34,558 nucleotides of DNA from the NCBI GenBank assembly GCA_000437755.1, contig FR900109.1:1-34558 (forward strand). Direction: 5' to 3'. Below are positions 22,898 to 31,446 of this stretch, in pieces (the first letter of the stretch is position 1; the number at the start of each line of letters is the position of its first letter). The notes beneath the pieces were generated by a model. The model worked only from the letters and a program-made list of their open reading frames with translations. It was not told where the DNA came from and did not search any database. The DNA is from Roseburia sp. CAG:303. Its GTDB lineage: Bacteria > Bacillota > Clostridia > Lachnospirales > Lachnospiraceae. Made by a program: the position numbers and the translations under genes.

Positions 22898-24508
22898 ATG
22901 AATGAGAAACTAAAGGATATACAGACAAAAGCAAAAGATTTCTGGAATAAATATGATAAAAAACAAAAAAGACTGATAGTAAGTATCTTTGCAGTGGTGG
23001 TAGTAGCTGTTATCATTCTTGCAGTGGTGTTATCACGACCTACATATGAAACTCTGATAGAGTGTACAGATACGACGAATGCTGCGGATATTGCAGATAC
23101 CCTTACTTCCAATGATATTCAGTATACAACGGAGAATAACGGACTTACCATAAAAGTTCCGAAAGAAAACCTGGTTAAGGCTACCTATCTGATCGCGCAG
23201 AACGGATATACGGCGAAGGGATATGGAATCGATGACTATAAAAATGATGGCGGATTCAGCACCACATCAGAGGATAAGACCAGATTATACCAGAAGTATC
23301 TGGAAGATAAGATGGTAGGTGTACTTACTTCTTTTGATTATGTAAAGAGTGCGAATGTAACATTTTCCATTCCGGCAACCAATTACAGTGTGCTGGCAAC
23401 GGATGAGGATCAGGAAACATTTGTCAGTGTACAGCTTACCCTGAAGAAGTCCGTTCCGGACGGTGCGGCAGAAGCCATGGCACGTTACTGTGCAACCGCA
23501 GTGGGAAGTGATTCTACAGCGAGGGTAACGATTATTGATTCGAATGGAAATACCCTGTTTCAGGGAAATGACAGTGCGGCACTGTCAGGTTCTAATGTAA
23601 ATGCTTCGGAAAAAGAAAAGATTCGTCAGCTGTATAATGATGAAGTAATTTCAAATGTTACAAAATTATTAAACACAACCAATCTGTACAGTACGGTGTC
23701 CGTAGCACCGAGCCTTGATATTTCGTTTGATAAAGTGGATAAGGTGGATACTGTTTATTCCAATGATGCCAATGTAAAACAGAATGATTATGTGTATGAA
23801 CAGGAAGGCGGAAGTTACAGCGGCGGTGTACCGGGTACGGATTCCAATGATGACGATACCACTTATCAGGTAGATACCGGGGACGGAAGCAGTACAAGTA
23901 TTACGATTACAAAAAATGAATATGCGCCAAGCTCTTCCATTACCCATACGGAAGGTGAGCAGGGAACATTAAATAAAGCAAATTCATCGCTTTCCATTGC
24001 AGTGAATAAATATCAGGTATATGACCAGGCAACACTGGAAGAAAACGGACAGTTGGATAATACGACATGGGAACAGTATAAGGCACAGAATAACACGGTA
24101 ACGGCCATGAATGTGGATTTTACGGGCGTTATCCAGGCAATTGCAGCAGGTACCGGTATTCCGGCAGCCAATATTTCTGTTATCGGATATAATGTGCCGG
24201 TATTTAATGATAAAGTAAGCACATTCAGCTTTACGAATACGGTACTTCCGATTATACTTGCAGTTATTATTGTGGGGCTGTTAGGATTTGTAGTATGGAG
24301 AAGCTTAAGACCGGTAGAAGTTACAGAAACCGAACCGGAATTATCTGTGGATGAAATCCTTAGTGCCACAAAGGAGAAGGAAAGCGTGGAAGATATTGAA
24401 TATGACGAGAAATCAGAAGTCAGAAAAGCGATTGAGAAATTCGTGGATGAGAATCCGGAATCTGTCGCATTACTGCTTCGTAACTGGCTGAATAACGATT
24501 GGGAATAA
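22898..24508 (+). CDS. fliF: Flagellar MS-ring protein FliF
   Basis: A 536-residue membrane protein that forms the MS ring, the base on which rod, C ring and export gate are built. Two membrane segments are visible, near residues 27-47 and 448-469, with the large ring-building periplasmic-side region between them (RBM1/2 near 50-215, including VKSANVTFSIPA). A Gly/Ser/Asp/Thr-rich stretch at about residues 300-340 is a likely flexible loop. The cytoplasmic C-terminus ends RNWLNNDWE, the conserved FliG-binding tail. The ribosome binding site is weak (GAAGAAAG). fliG follows 18 bases later. Confidence 0.96.
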   Translation: MNEKLKDIQTKAKDFWNKYDKKQKRLIVSIFAVVVVAVIILAVVLSRPTYETLIECTDTTNAADIADTLTSNDIQYTTENNGLTIKVPKENLVKATYLIAQNGYTAKGYGIDDYKNDGGFSTTSEDKTRLYQKYLEDKMVGVLTSFDYVKSANVTFSIPATNYSVLATDEDQETFVSVQLTLKKSVPDGAAEAMARYCATAVGSDSTARVTIIDSNGNTLFQGNDSAALSGSNVNASEKEKIRQLYNDEVISNVTKLLNTTNLYSTVSVAPSLDISFDKVDKVDTVYSNDANVKQNDYVYEQEGGSYSGGVPGTDSNDDDTTYQVDTGDGSSTSITITKNEYAPSSSITHTEGEQGTLNKANSSLSIAVNKYQVYDQATLEENGQLDNTTWEQYKAQNNTVTAMNVDFTGVIQAIAAGTGIPAANISVIGYNVPVFNDKVSTFSFTNTVLPIILAVIIVGLLGFVVWRSLRPVEVTETEPELSVDEILSATKEKESVEDIEYDEKSEVRKAIEKFVDENPESVALLLRNWLNNDWE

Positions 24509-24526
24509 TAATAGGAGGTCATAATC

Positions 24527-25555
24527 ATGCCGAGAACAGCAACACAGGAAAACACGAGTGAAATTTCCGGAACAAGCAAAGCTGCGATTCTGTTAATCGC
24601 TTTAGGTCCGGAAAAGTCAGCGCAAGTATTTAAGCATCTGAAAGAAGAAGAGATAGAACAGCTTACTCTGGAAATTGCGAATACCAGAAGTGTATCGCCA
24701 CAGATGAAAGAGGATGTTCTGAATGAGTTTTATCAGGTGTGTCTGGCACAGCAGTATATTGCAGAAGGTGGTATTGGTTATGCAAAGGAACTGTTGGAGA
24801 AAGCTTTGGGAACAGAACAGGCAGAGCAGGTTATCAAGAGACTTACTTCTTCCCTGCAGGTTCGTCCGTTCGAGTTTGTACGGAAGACGGATCCGGCACA
24901 ATTGCTGAACTTTATTCAGGACGAGCATCCACAGACAATCGCACTTATTTTATCCTATTTGCCATCCGCACAGGCATCCATGGTTGTTTCGGCACTGCCT
25001 CCGGAAAAACAGGCAGATGTTGCAAAACGTATTGCAAAAATGGATCGTACTTCGCCGGATGTTATTAAGGAAGTGGAGAATATATTGGAAAGAAAGTTAT
25101 CATCCCTGGTTACCCAGGATTACACAATCGTTGGTGGTGTGGATGCCATCGTAGATATCCTGAATACAGTGGACAGAGGAACAGAAAAACATATCATGGA
25201 AAGTCTGGAGATCGAAGAGCCAGAACTTGCGGACGAGATCAGAAGAAAGATGTTTGTATTCGAAGATATCTTGTCGCTTGATGACAAGACCATCCAGAGG
25301 GTACTCAGAGATGTTGATAATAATGATCTGAGTGTTGCCCTGAAGGGTACAAATGAAGAAGTACAGGGAGTTATCTTTAATAACCTGTCCAAGAGATTGG
25401 CAGAGATGATCCACGAGGATATGGAATACATGGGCCCTGTACGAATGAAGGATGTAGAAGAAGCACAGCAGAAGATAGTTGGTGTAATCAGAAAGCTTGA
25501 GGACAGTGGTGAAATCATTATCTCGCGTGGTGGAGGTGATGAGTTAGTTGTCTAA
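24527..25555 (+). CDS. fliG: Flagellar motor switch protein FliG
   Basis: A 342-residue C-ring protein that joins FliF to FliM and interacts with MotA to make torque. The N-terminal domain includes KAAILLIALGPEKSAQVFKHL. The middle domain has the hallmark DEHPQTIALILSYLPSAQAS. The C-terminal torque domain has MFVFEDILSLDDKTIQRVLRDVDNNDLSVAL, carrying the alternating charged residues that face the stator. The ribosome binding site is AGGAGG just upstream. Its 3' end holds the ribosome binding site GGAGGTGAT (25532-25540) for fliH and overlaps that gene by 8 bases. Confidence 0.97.
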   Translation: MPRTATQENTSEISGTSKAAILLIALGPEKSAQVFKHLKEEEIEQLTLEIANTRSVSPQMKEDVLNEFYQVCLAQQYIAEGGIGYAKELLEKALGTEQAEQVIKRLTSSLQVRPFEFVRKTDPAQLLNFIQDEHPQTIALILSYLPSAQASMVVSALPPEKQADVAKRIAKMDRTSPDVIKEVENILERKLSSLVTQDYTIVGGVDAIVDILNTVDRGTEKHIMESLEIEEPELADEIRRKMFVFEDILSLDDKTIQRVLRDVDNNDLSVALKGTNEEVQGVIFNNLSKRLAEMIHEDMEYMGPVRMKDVEEAQQKIVGVIRKLEDSGEIIISRGGGDELVV

Positions 25556-26384
25556 TATATATCGTTTTATAAATTTTGGCGGGAATGAAGAACCCAGAGT
25601 TATTGATAATAATGAAATGATTTCAAAGAAAATCGAAAAAATAAAGGAAGAACTGGAACATCCGGAACACCAGGCAGAAACGGACGGATTTGTTCCCGGA
25701 CTGAATGCTGAAGTAGCAGAACTTCCCAATCCGGAGGAGGAAAGTGCGGCGGCACAGGAAACGGCAGAGGAGATTATTGAGAGTGCGAGGGCGGAAGCGG
25801 AACGTATTCTCAGTGTTGCGGAAGATAATGCGAAAGCCGTAAAACAGAATGCCGATAAGGAACGTATGTGGATTATACAGTCTTCTTCGAAAGAAGGATT
25901 TGATAAGGGATATCAGGAAGCACAGCAGCAATGCCAGGAAGAATTAAACAGGCGGCTTCAGGAACTGAACCAGAAACAGCAGGAGATGGAGCAGGAAGTG
26001 CAGAAACAGAAAGAAGAAATGGAACCGGTTCTGGTAGAAACTATTCTTGATGTATTTTCGCATATGACACATCTGCTGATGGAAGATAAAAAAGATTTGA
26101 TTTTGGCCGTTGTTAACAGTGCGTTTGAAGATATTGATATCAGTAAAAATTATCTGATCCGTGTATGTCATGATGATGCAGTATTTCTGAAAGAAAATAA
26201 GGATAAGATTGTTACAGCGGTAAGTGATGTAAATATTGAGATTGTGGAAGACTCACTGATGACAAAAGGACAATGCATGATAGATACTGATATGGGAGTT
26301 TTTGACTGCAGCCTTGATGGGCAGATTGATAAGCTGATGGAGGATATTAAGATCCTCTCCTGTTCCGGAAAACGGCAGTCATAA
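25548..26384 (+). CDS. fliH: Flagellar assembly protein FliH (export ATPase regulator)
   Basis: A 278-residue FliH, which binds and regulates the export ATPase FliI and links it to the C ring. Residues about 60-175 are charged and helical, with a Q/E-rich coiled coil (QQQCQEELNRRLQELNQKQQ). The C-terminal domain (VETILDVFSHMTHLLMEDKK, then FEDIDISKNYLIRVCHDDA and MTKGQCMIDTDMGVFDCSL) matches the FliH/YscL/V-ATPase E-subunit fold. The start codon is TTG at 25548, supported by the near-perfect Shine-Dalgarno GGAGGTGAT at 25532-25540. It overlaps the fliG stop, implying coupled translation. The N-terminal region is poorly conserved, as usual. Confidence 0.9.
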   Translation: MSNIYRFINFGGNEEPRVIDNNEMISKKIEKIKEELEHPEHQAETDGFVPGLNAEVAELPNPEEESAAAQETAEEIIESARAEAERILSVAEDNAKAVKQNADKERMWIIQSSSKEGFDKGYQEAQQQCQEELNRRLQELNQKQQEMEQEVQKQKEEMEPVLVETILDVFSHMTHLLMEDKKDLILAVVNSAFEDIDISKNYLIRVCHDDAVFLKENKDKIVTAVSDVNIEIVEDSLMTKGQCMIDTDMGVFDCSLDGQIDKLMEDIKILSCSGKRQS

Positions 26385-26398
26385 CAGTGGAGACAGAT

Positions 26399-27709
26399 AT
26401 GATAAATATGGATGTTGAAAAATATCTTGCTTTGAAAGAAAAAAAATATTATAGAAAGCTTGGAAAAGTTTCTAAAATCGTTGGACTGACGATTGAGTCC
26501 ATAGGGCCGGATGCAAGGCTGAATGATTTGTGCAGAATCACATCGGATAAATCCGGAGGGCAGGAAGTAATGGCAGAAGTTGTCGGATTTAAAGATAACC
26601 GGGTATTGCTTATGCCGTTTGAATCTGTGGATGGAATCGGACCAGGGTCACTGGTGGAAAATACCGGTGATGTCCTGAGGGTAAAAGTTGGTCCGGAAAT
26701 ACTCGGAAAAGTAGTGGATGGTCTGGGACGGCCGATTGACGGTTCTGAAATTGAACATGGTGAGGCATATTCTGTAGAAGCACCGGCACCGGATCCGATG
26801 ACCAGAGAGATTATTCATGAGGTACTGCCGTTAGGTGTCAAGGCGGTAGACGGACTGATTACGGTAGGAAAAGGTCAGCGTATTGGTATTTTTGCCGGCA
26901 GTGGTGTTGGTAAAAGTACATTGCTTGGTATGTTTGCAAGAAATACAAAAGCAGATATCAATGTAATTGCCCTGATTGGGGAACGTGGAAGAGAAGTGCG
27001 GGAATTCATAGAGAGAGATATGGGTGAGGAAGGCATGAAACGAAGTGTGGTAGTTGTCGCAACTTCGGATAAACCGGCATTGATCCGAAATAAAGCGGCA
27101 AAAACGGCGACAGCCATTGCCGAATATTTCAGAGATCAGGGAAAAGATGTGCTTCTTATGATGGACAGTCTGACACGATTTTCCATGGCACAGAGAGAGA
27201 TTGGACTTGCTTCCGGTGAGCCGCCGGTAACGCGTGGATATCCGCCGAGTGTATACAGCGAGATGCCGAAACTGCTGGAACGTGCCGGAACGGCAGGACA
27301 GGGTTCAATTACCGGGTTGTATACCGTTCTGGTAGACGGTGATGATTTTAACGAACCGATTACAGATACGGCACGAAGTATTCTGGATGGGCATATCATG
27401 CTGTCGAGAAAACTGGGACATAAAAATCATTATCCTGCCATCGATATTCTTCAGAGCATTTCCAGAGTTATGAGTCAGATTGCAACAAAGGAACATAAAC
27501 AGCTGGCAGGAAAATTAAAGACGGTTATGGCAACTTATAATGAAGCGGAAGACTTGATCAATATTGGTGCATATAAGGCAGGTTCCAATAAAAATATTGA
27601 TTTTGCAATATCAAAAATAGACAAAGTAAACGACTTCCTGACGCAGGGTGTTGATGAAAAATATGATTTTGAGGAAGAAATGCAATTACTTCAGGAAATT
27701 TTCCAATAA
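26399..27709 (+). CDS. fliI: Flagellum-specific export ATPase FliI
   Basis: About 436 residues. FliI is the hexameric F1-beta-like ATPase that energises unloading of export substrates at the type III gate. Walker A GSGVGKST is at residues 167-174, Walker B is VLLMMDSLTRF, and GEPPVTRGYPPSVYSEMPKLLERAG is the conserved block that distinguishes FliI/type III ATPases. The N-terminal beta-barrel domain (GRVSK-like LGKVSKIVGLTIES) is present. The frame opens at GTG 26387, but GGAG at 26389-26392 is better placed for ATG 26399. The gene follows fliH closely. Confidence 0.96.
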   Translation: MINMDVEKYLALKEKKYYRKLGKVSKIVGLTIESIGPDARLNDLCRITSDKSGGQEVMAEVVGFKDNRVLLMPFESVDGIGPGSLVENTGDVLRVKVGPEILGKVVDGLGRPIDGSEIEHGEAYSVEAPAPDPMTREIIHEVLPLGVKAVDGLITVGKGQRIGIFAGSGVGKSTLLGMFARNTKADINVIALIGERGREVREFIERDMGEEGMKRSVVVVATSDKPALIRNKAAKTATAIAEYFRDQGKDVLLMMDSLTRFSMAQREIGLASGEPPVTRGYPPSVYSEMPKLLERAGTAGQGSITGLYTVLVDGDDFNEPITDTARSILDGHIMLSRKLGHKNHYPAIDILQSISRVMSQIATKEHKQLAGKLKTVMATYNEAEDLINIGAYKAGSNKNIDFAISKIDKVNDFLTQGVDEKYDFEEEMQLLQEIFQ

Positions 27710-27749
27710 AAAAACAGATAGAAGCTGAATTGCATCTGTAAAGGCAGAA

Positions 27750-28199
27750 ATGGCAAAATTTGTATACAGGATGCAGAATATCCTGAATTTGAAATTAAAA
27801 CTGGAAGAACAGGCAAAGATAGCTTTTTCCACTGCAAATGCAAAGCTGCGGGAAGAAGAAAAAAAACTGTCACAGATAAAGAAAGAACGACAGCTGTATG
27901 AGAACCGTCTGAAACGGTGTTCCGAAGGACGACTGGTAATACTTGAGATGCGCAGGTGTTCCGAAGCAATCGAAATAAAAAAGATGCAGGCGGAAGACCA
28001 GAAGAAGCAGATACGGCTTGCAGAAAGAAATGTGGAAATTGCCAGAAAAAAGCTGAATGATGTGATGATCGAAAGAAAGACACAGGAAATTTTACGAGAT
28101 AAGGCTTTTGAAGAATTCAAACAGGAACTCAAAGAAGAAGAAAAGAAGGAAACAGACGAGCTTACCAGCTATCAGTACAATGGTAATGGAAAGGAATAG
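27750..28199 (+). CDS. fliJ: Flagellar export chaperone FliJ
   Basis: A 149-residue, almost wholly helical, Lys/Glu-rich protein predicted to form the antiparallel coiled coil of FliJ, which inserts into the FliI hexamer like the gamma subunit of F1 and helps recycle chaperones. The N-terminus FVYRMQNILNLKLKLEEQAK is typical (F-x-F/Y-R-L-x-x-I-L-x-x-K). The remainder has low sequence conservation. The assignment rests on this N-terminus, coiled-coil character, size and position right after fliI. It is followed after 3 bases by the motE-like gene. Confidence 0.88.
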   Translation: MAKFVYRMQNILNLKLKLEEQAKIAFSTANAKLREEEKKLSQIKKERQLYENRLKRCSEGRLVILEMRRCSEAIEIKKMQAEDQKKQIRLAERNVEIARKKLNDVMIERKTQEILRDKAFEEFKQELKEEEKKETDELTSYQYNGNGKE

Positions 28200-28202
28200 A
28201 AA

Positions 28203-28970
28203 ATGCCGAGAAGAAATAAGCGGAATAATAATACGACAGATGATGTTGGAGTAGAAGAAAAAAAAGGAAATAAACTTGTGTCAATTCTGATAGGAATATT
28301 AATTATCCTTGTATGGCTTGTAATATTTGCGGCATTGATTAAGTTTGATGTGGGCGGATTCGGAAGTTCTGTTATGAGACCGATCTTTAAGGATGTACCG
28401 ATTATCAATAAAATTCTTCCGGATGCGAACGATACGGAAGTAAGTACGGATGAATATCCATATAAGAACCTTGCAGAAGCTATAGATTATATTAAGGATC
28501 TGGAAAAACAGATTGATAAATATAAGAAGGCAGGCGATGATTCTGCGACACAGATCGCAGATTTACAGGCAGAAGTTGACCGCCTGAAAACATTCGAAGA
28601 TAACCAGGCGGCATTTGAGCAGGAAAAGCAGCAGTATTATAATGAAGTCGTGTTCGGTGCTTCCGCCATTGACTACGAGAATTACAAGCGTTATTACGAA
28701 GAAATCGAGCCGGATTATGCGGCCGAATTATATAAGCAGGTTGCACAGCAGTATCTGTATGATGAACAGTATAAAGATCTGGCAGAGGCATATACCAATA
28801 TGAAACCGGCAAAAGCTGCTGCAGCACTGTATGAGATGACAGGTAATATGGATATTATTGTGGGAATCCTGAAAAATATGGAGGCAGATTCGAGAGCAAA
28901 GATACTGAATGCCCTGAGTGATCTGGATGCCGTATACTGTGCAAAGATTACGGCATTACTTGCACCATAA
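28203..28970 (+). CDS. MotE/YlxF-like flagellar protein with MgtE-N-type C-terminus
   Basis: A 255-residue membrane-anchored protein. A basic N-terminus is followed by one membrane segment (about residues 24-46), a Tyr/Asp-rich region, a coiled coil (about 85-145, IKDLEKQIDKYKKAG then QIADLQAEVDRLK) and a C-terminal helical domain (YTNMKPAKAAAALYEMTGNM, then ILKNMEADSRAKILNAL) resembling the MgtE intracellular N domain of YlxF and MotE. This family lies between fliJ and fliK in many Firmicutes and alphaproteobacteria. MotE in the latter stabilises the stator protein MotC, but the role in Firmicutes is not settled. The close spacing puts it firmly in the flagellar operon. Confidence 0.8.
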   Translation: MPRRNKRNNNTTDDVGVEEKKGNKLVSILIGILIILVWLVIFAALIKFDVGGFGSSVMRPIFKDVPIINKILPDANDTEVSTDEYPYKNLAEAIDYIKDLEKQIDKYKKAGDDSATQIADLQAEVDRLKTFEDNQAAFEQEKQQYYNEVVFGASAIDYENYKRYYEEIEPDYAAELYKQVAQQYLYDEQYKDLAEAYTNMKPAKAAAALYEMTGNMDIIVGILKNMEADSRAKILNALSDLDAVYCAKITALLAP

Positions 28971-29034
28971 TGGTAGCACCATCTGGTTTCAGATGATACT
29001 ATAAAATACAATTATAAACAAAGGAGGTGTACAA

Positions 29035-30375
29035 ATGGTAACCGGAAATATTAAAACACAGGCTTATCAGAATCCGGTAACGGCGGCAGGAAAAACACAG
29101 AAAATATCAACAAACACAGATTTTTCACAGTCCATCCGCCAGGCGGCAGGTTCTTATGCCGGTACGGATAATCAGTCACAGAATGTTTCCAGGAATCAGG
29201 AAGCAGCAAAAGACAGCAGTACAGCCAAGAATGCTGTGAAGTCAGAAATGACAGACAGGGATGCGAAGTCATCAGATGTCAGAAGCACAAAAACAGAAAC
29301 TGCAGCAGTGGACAAAAACAGTAAAGAAGAAACAAATCCGGAAATTGCGGCAGTGGACAAAAACAGTGAAAAAGAAGAAATAAATCTGGAAATTGCGGCA
29401 GTGCTTGCAGGCACACAGCAGCAGAATACAGCAGTGGATGTGGATGAAACAGCGGTTTCTGATTTTCTTCAGGATATTGCACAGCAGTTGGAAGTATCCG
29501 TGGATGATTTGATGCAGTCCATGCAGAACCTGAATCTTCAGGTTACAGATTTGCAGGATCCACAGAATGTACTGAAGCTTATGACCGATGTAAAAGATCT
29601 GAGCGGCACAGCAGAAATCCTGACCAGTCCGGGACTGATGGAAACTTTTAAGGAGATTAACAGCCAGGCAAAGGATTTTGCACAGCAGCAGATCCAGACG
29701 GCAGACATAGCAGGAACTGTGGAAGTGGATAATGTCAATGTACAGGAGGTTCAGCAGATTGCGTCGACTGATGATATGAGCAGTAATGCGGATAGCCGGA
29801 AATCAGATCGGCAGGATTCGCAGAATGATATCACAGATTTGGGAAATAAAAATGTACAGACCGGTATGTCTAATCTGAGAGGACTGACGGAGAGAATTGA
29901 GGAGCTTGTGGCAGACCGGGCGGATGTGGAAACTGCGGAAAATATTACAAAGCAGGTGGTAAACCAGGTAAAGCTGACCATGAAAAATGATGTTACAAGT
30001 CTGCAGATGCAGTTATATCCGGAACATCTGGGAAAAGTATCCATTCAGGTGGTTTCGAAGAACGGAGTCCTGACGGCACAGATTGCGGCCGAGAATGAAG
30101 TGGCAAAGGCTGCACTGGAGTCACAGCTTGCAACTTTAAAGGAAAGCTTTGATTCACAGGGAATCAAGGTTCAGTCCGTAGAAGTTATGGTATCAACCAA
30201 TGCTTTTGAACAGAACCAGCAGTCGAATACGGAAAATTCGGATCAGGAACACAGACATGGACGGCAGGCAAAGAAAAACATCCTGACGGGACTGACCGGG
30301 GAAGATGATTCGGAACTTCCAGAAGATAACAGCCTTCAGGAAACATTGGGAAATACGGTTAGTTATACCGCATAA
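29035..30375 (+). CDS. fliK: Flagellar hook-length control protein FliK
   Basis: A 446-residue FliK, the molecular ruler secreted during hook growth that flips export specificity from hook to filament. The first 270 residues are low-complexity, rich in Q, S, D, N and A, as expected for the extended ruler part. The conserved C-terminal switching domain (about residues 315-395) has SLQMQLYPEHLGKVSIQVVS, then VAKAALESQLATLKESFDSQGIKVQSVEV. A short tandem repeat at about residues 90-120 lengthens the ruler. AAGGAGGTG at 29021-29029 is a strong ribosome binding site. It lies after a 64-base gap and before flgD. Confidence 0.92.
   Translation: MVTGNIKTQAYQNPVTAAGKTQKISTNTDFSQSIRQAAGSYAGTDNQSQNVSRNQEAAKDSSTAKNAVKSEMTDRDAKSSDVRSTKTETAAVDKNSKEETNPEIAAVDKNSEKEEINLEIAAVLAGTQQQNTAVDVDETAVSDFLQDIAQQLEVSVDDLMQSMQNLNLQVTDLQDPQNVLKLMTDVKDLSGTAEILTSPGLMETFKEINSQAKDFAQQQIQTADIAGTVEVDNVNVQEVQQIASTDDMSSNADSRKSDRQDSQNDITDLGNKNVQTGMSNLRGLTERIEELVADRADVETAENITKQVVNQVKLTMKNDVTSLQMQLYPEHLGKVSIQVVSKNGVLTAQIAAENEVAKAALESQLATLKESFDSQGIKVQSVEVMVSTNAFEQNQQSNTENSDQEHRHGRQAKKNILTGLTGEDDSELPEDNSLQETLGNTVSYTA
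29302..29394 (+). repeat. Imperfect two-copy tandem repeat in fliK
   Basis: Unit 1 (29302-29346, 45 bp) encodes AAVDKNSKEETNPEI and unit 2 (29347-29394, 48 bp) encodes AAVDKNSEKEEINLEI. A further AAV follows. The copies are diverged by a few substitutions and one extra codon, so this is an older in-frame duplication in the ruler region. Confidence 0.9.
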
Positions 30376-30392
30376 ACAGAACAGGAGGATAT

Positions 30393-30932
30393 ATGGTTTC
30401 AGGACAGATTGTAAACGGACAGGTTCAGTCAACCTATACGGAAACGGATCAGACAAAGAAAAAATCCAGTGGTGCAGAGTTAGGAAAAGATGCATTCCTG
30501 CAGTTGCTGACAACACAGCTGCAGTATCAGGATCCGTTAGAGCCAATGGATAATACAGCGATGGTCAGCCAGTTAGCACAGTTCTCAGCACTGGAAGAAA
30601 TGCAGAATGTGTCAAGTGCATTAAGTAATTCACAGGCACTTTCTTTGGTAGGCAAGAATGTCATTATAGAAGTTGGAAAATCCACAGAAAATGCCAATAC
30701 AACAACGGTTGGTGGAAAAGTACAGTATGTACAGATTGTGGATGGAAAAGCCAAGCTTGCAATTAATGGGCAACTTTATGATTATGATGACTTTGATATG
30801 GTTGTGGATGACAAATATCTAGAAGAGTTAAAGAAGAAAGACGAATCTGATAAAACAACAGATACCGATAATAAGAAAGACGAGTCTGATAAAACAACAG
30901 ATACCGATACAAAGGAAGATACAGCAGAATAA
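30393..30932 (+). CDS. flgD: Flagellar hook assembly scaffold protein FlgD
   Basis: A 179-residue hook cap, which sits at the tip of the growing hook and orders FlgE subunits. The N-terminal FlgD signature GKDAFLQLLTTQLQYQDPLEPMDNTAMVSQLAQFSALEEM (residues 30-69) is exact. A short beta-rich region (NVIIEVGKS...GKVQYVQIVDGKAKLAING) follows. No full Ig/FnIII domains of the longer Gram-negative FlgD are present, as in other Firmicutes. The C-terminus is an unusual acidic, Lys/Thr/Asp-rich tail built from a 39-bp tandem duplication. The ribosome binding site is AGGAGG just before the start. Confidence 0.94.
   Translation: MVSGQIVNGQVQSTYTETDQTKKKSSGAELGKDAFLQLLTTQLQYQDPLEPMDNTAMVSQLAQFSALEEMQNVSSALSNSQALSLVGKNVIIEVGKSTENANTTTVGGKVQYVQIVDGKAKLAINGQLYDYDDFDMVVDDKYLEELKKKDESDKTTDTDNKKDESDKTTDTDTKEDTAE
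30834..30911 (+). repeat. Two-copy 39-bp tandem repeat in the flgD tail
   Basis: Units 30834-30872 and 30873-30911 both encode KKDESDKTTDTD plus Asn or Thr. Apart from the final codon they differ by a single synonymous base (gaa/gag). The duplication extends the acidic FlgD tail and looks recent. Confidence 0.95.
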
Positions 30933-30958
30933 AAAATCAGATAAGGTGGAGAAAAGTT

Positions 30959-31366
30959 ATGAATATAAATAATAATCATTTTTCTTCCATCCGGCAGGTG
31001 CAGGAAACTTACTTTCAGAATCAGCCAGGTATTTCCAGAAAGAACAGCGAGACGGCAGCATCTTTCCAGGAAATCTTAAAGCAGAAGTCGGAAGCAGCAG
31101 GCACTGAAAACAAACCGCTTAAATTTTCCAGACATGCAGATGCCAGAATGGCAGATCGAAATATCAGCCTTACAAAAGAACAGCTGGACCGGTTGGAGCA
31201 GGGAACAAAAAAAGCAGATGAAAAGGGAATCAGAGAATCCCTTGTTATTATGGACAATTTATCTTTTATTGTAAACATAAAAAACAGGACAGTGATCACT
31301 GCGATGGATCAGTCGGAGAATGAAGAGAATGTTTACACAAATATTGACGGAGCCGTTATTATTTAG
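30959..31366 (+). CDS. TIGR02530-type flagellar operon protein
   Basis: A 135-residue soluble protein found in many Firmicutes flagellar operons between flgD and flgE, with no settled function. Recognisable family segments are LKFSRHADARMADRNISLTKEQLDRLEQG (residues 54-82), ESLVIMDNLSFIVNIKNRTVITAMD, and the invariant-looking ending ENVYTNIDGAVII. The N-terminal 50 residues are polar and probably disordered. Being small and next to the hook genes, it may assist hook assembly or export, but that is inference. It begins 26 bases after flgD, and flgE follows 80 bases later. Confidence 0.88.
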   Translation: MNINNNHFSSIRQVQETYFQNQPGISRKNSETAASFQEILKQKSEAAGTENKPLKFSRHADARMADRNISLTKEQLDRLEQGTKKADEKGIRESLVIMDNLSFIVNIKNRTVITAMDQSENEENVYTNIDGAVII

Positions 31367-31446
31367 CTGGACCTTTAAGGGAGCTTAGGTTTTCTGAATG
31401 ACAGAGGAAAACAAGACGGACATAGTATTAAGGAGGTCATTTAATT

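Noticed and set aside
28975..29015. Imperfect inverted repeat (CATCTG/CAGATG) between the motE-like gene and fliK
   Set aside because: The outer part has mismatches, there is no T tract, and the genes on both sides belong to one operon. It may be a minor RNA stem but I cannot support a function.
31389..31405. TTTTCTGAA core resembling a CodY box before flgE
   Set aside because: Only 9 of 15 positions match the consensus, within what AT-rich DNA gives by chance, and no promoter is next to it.
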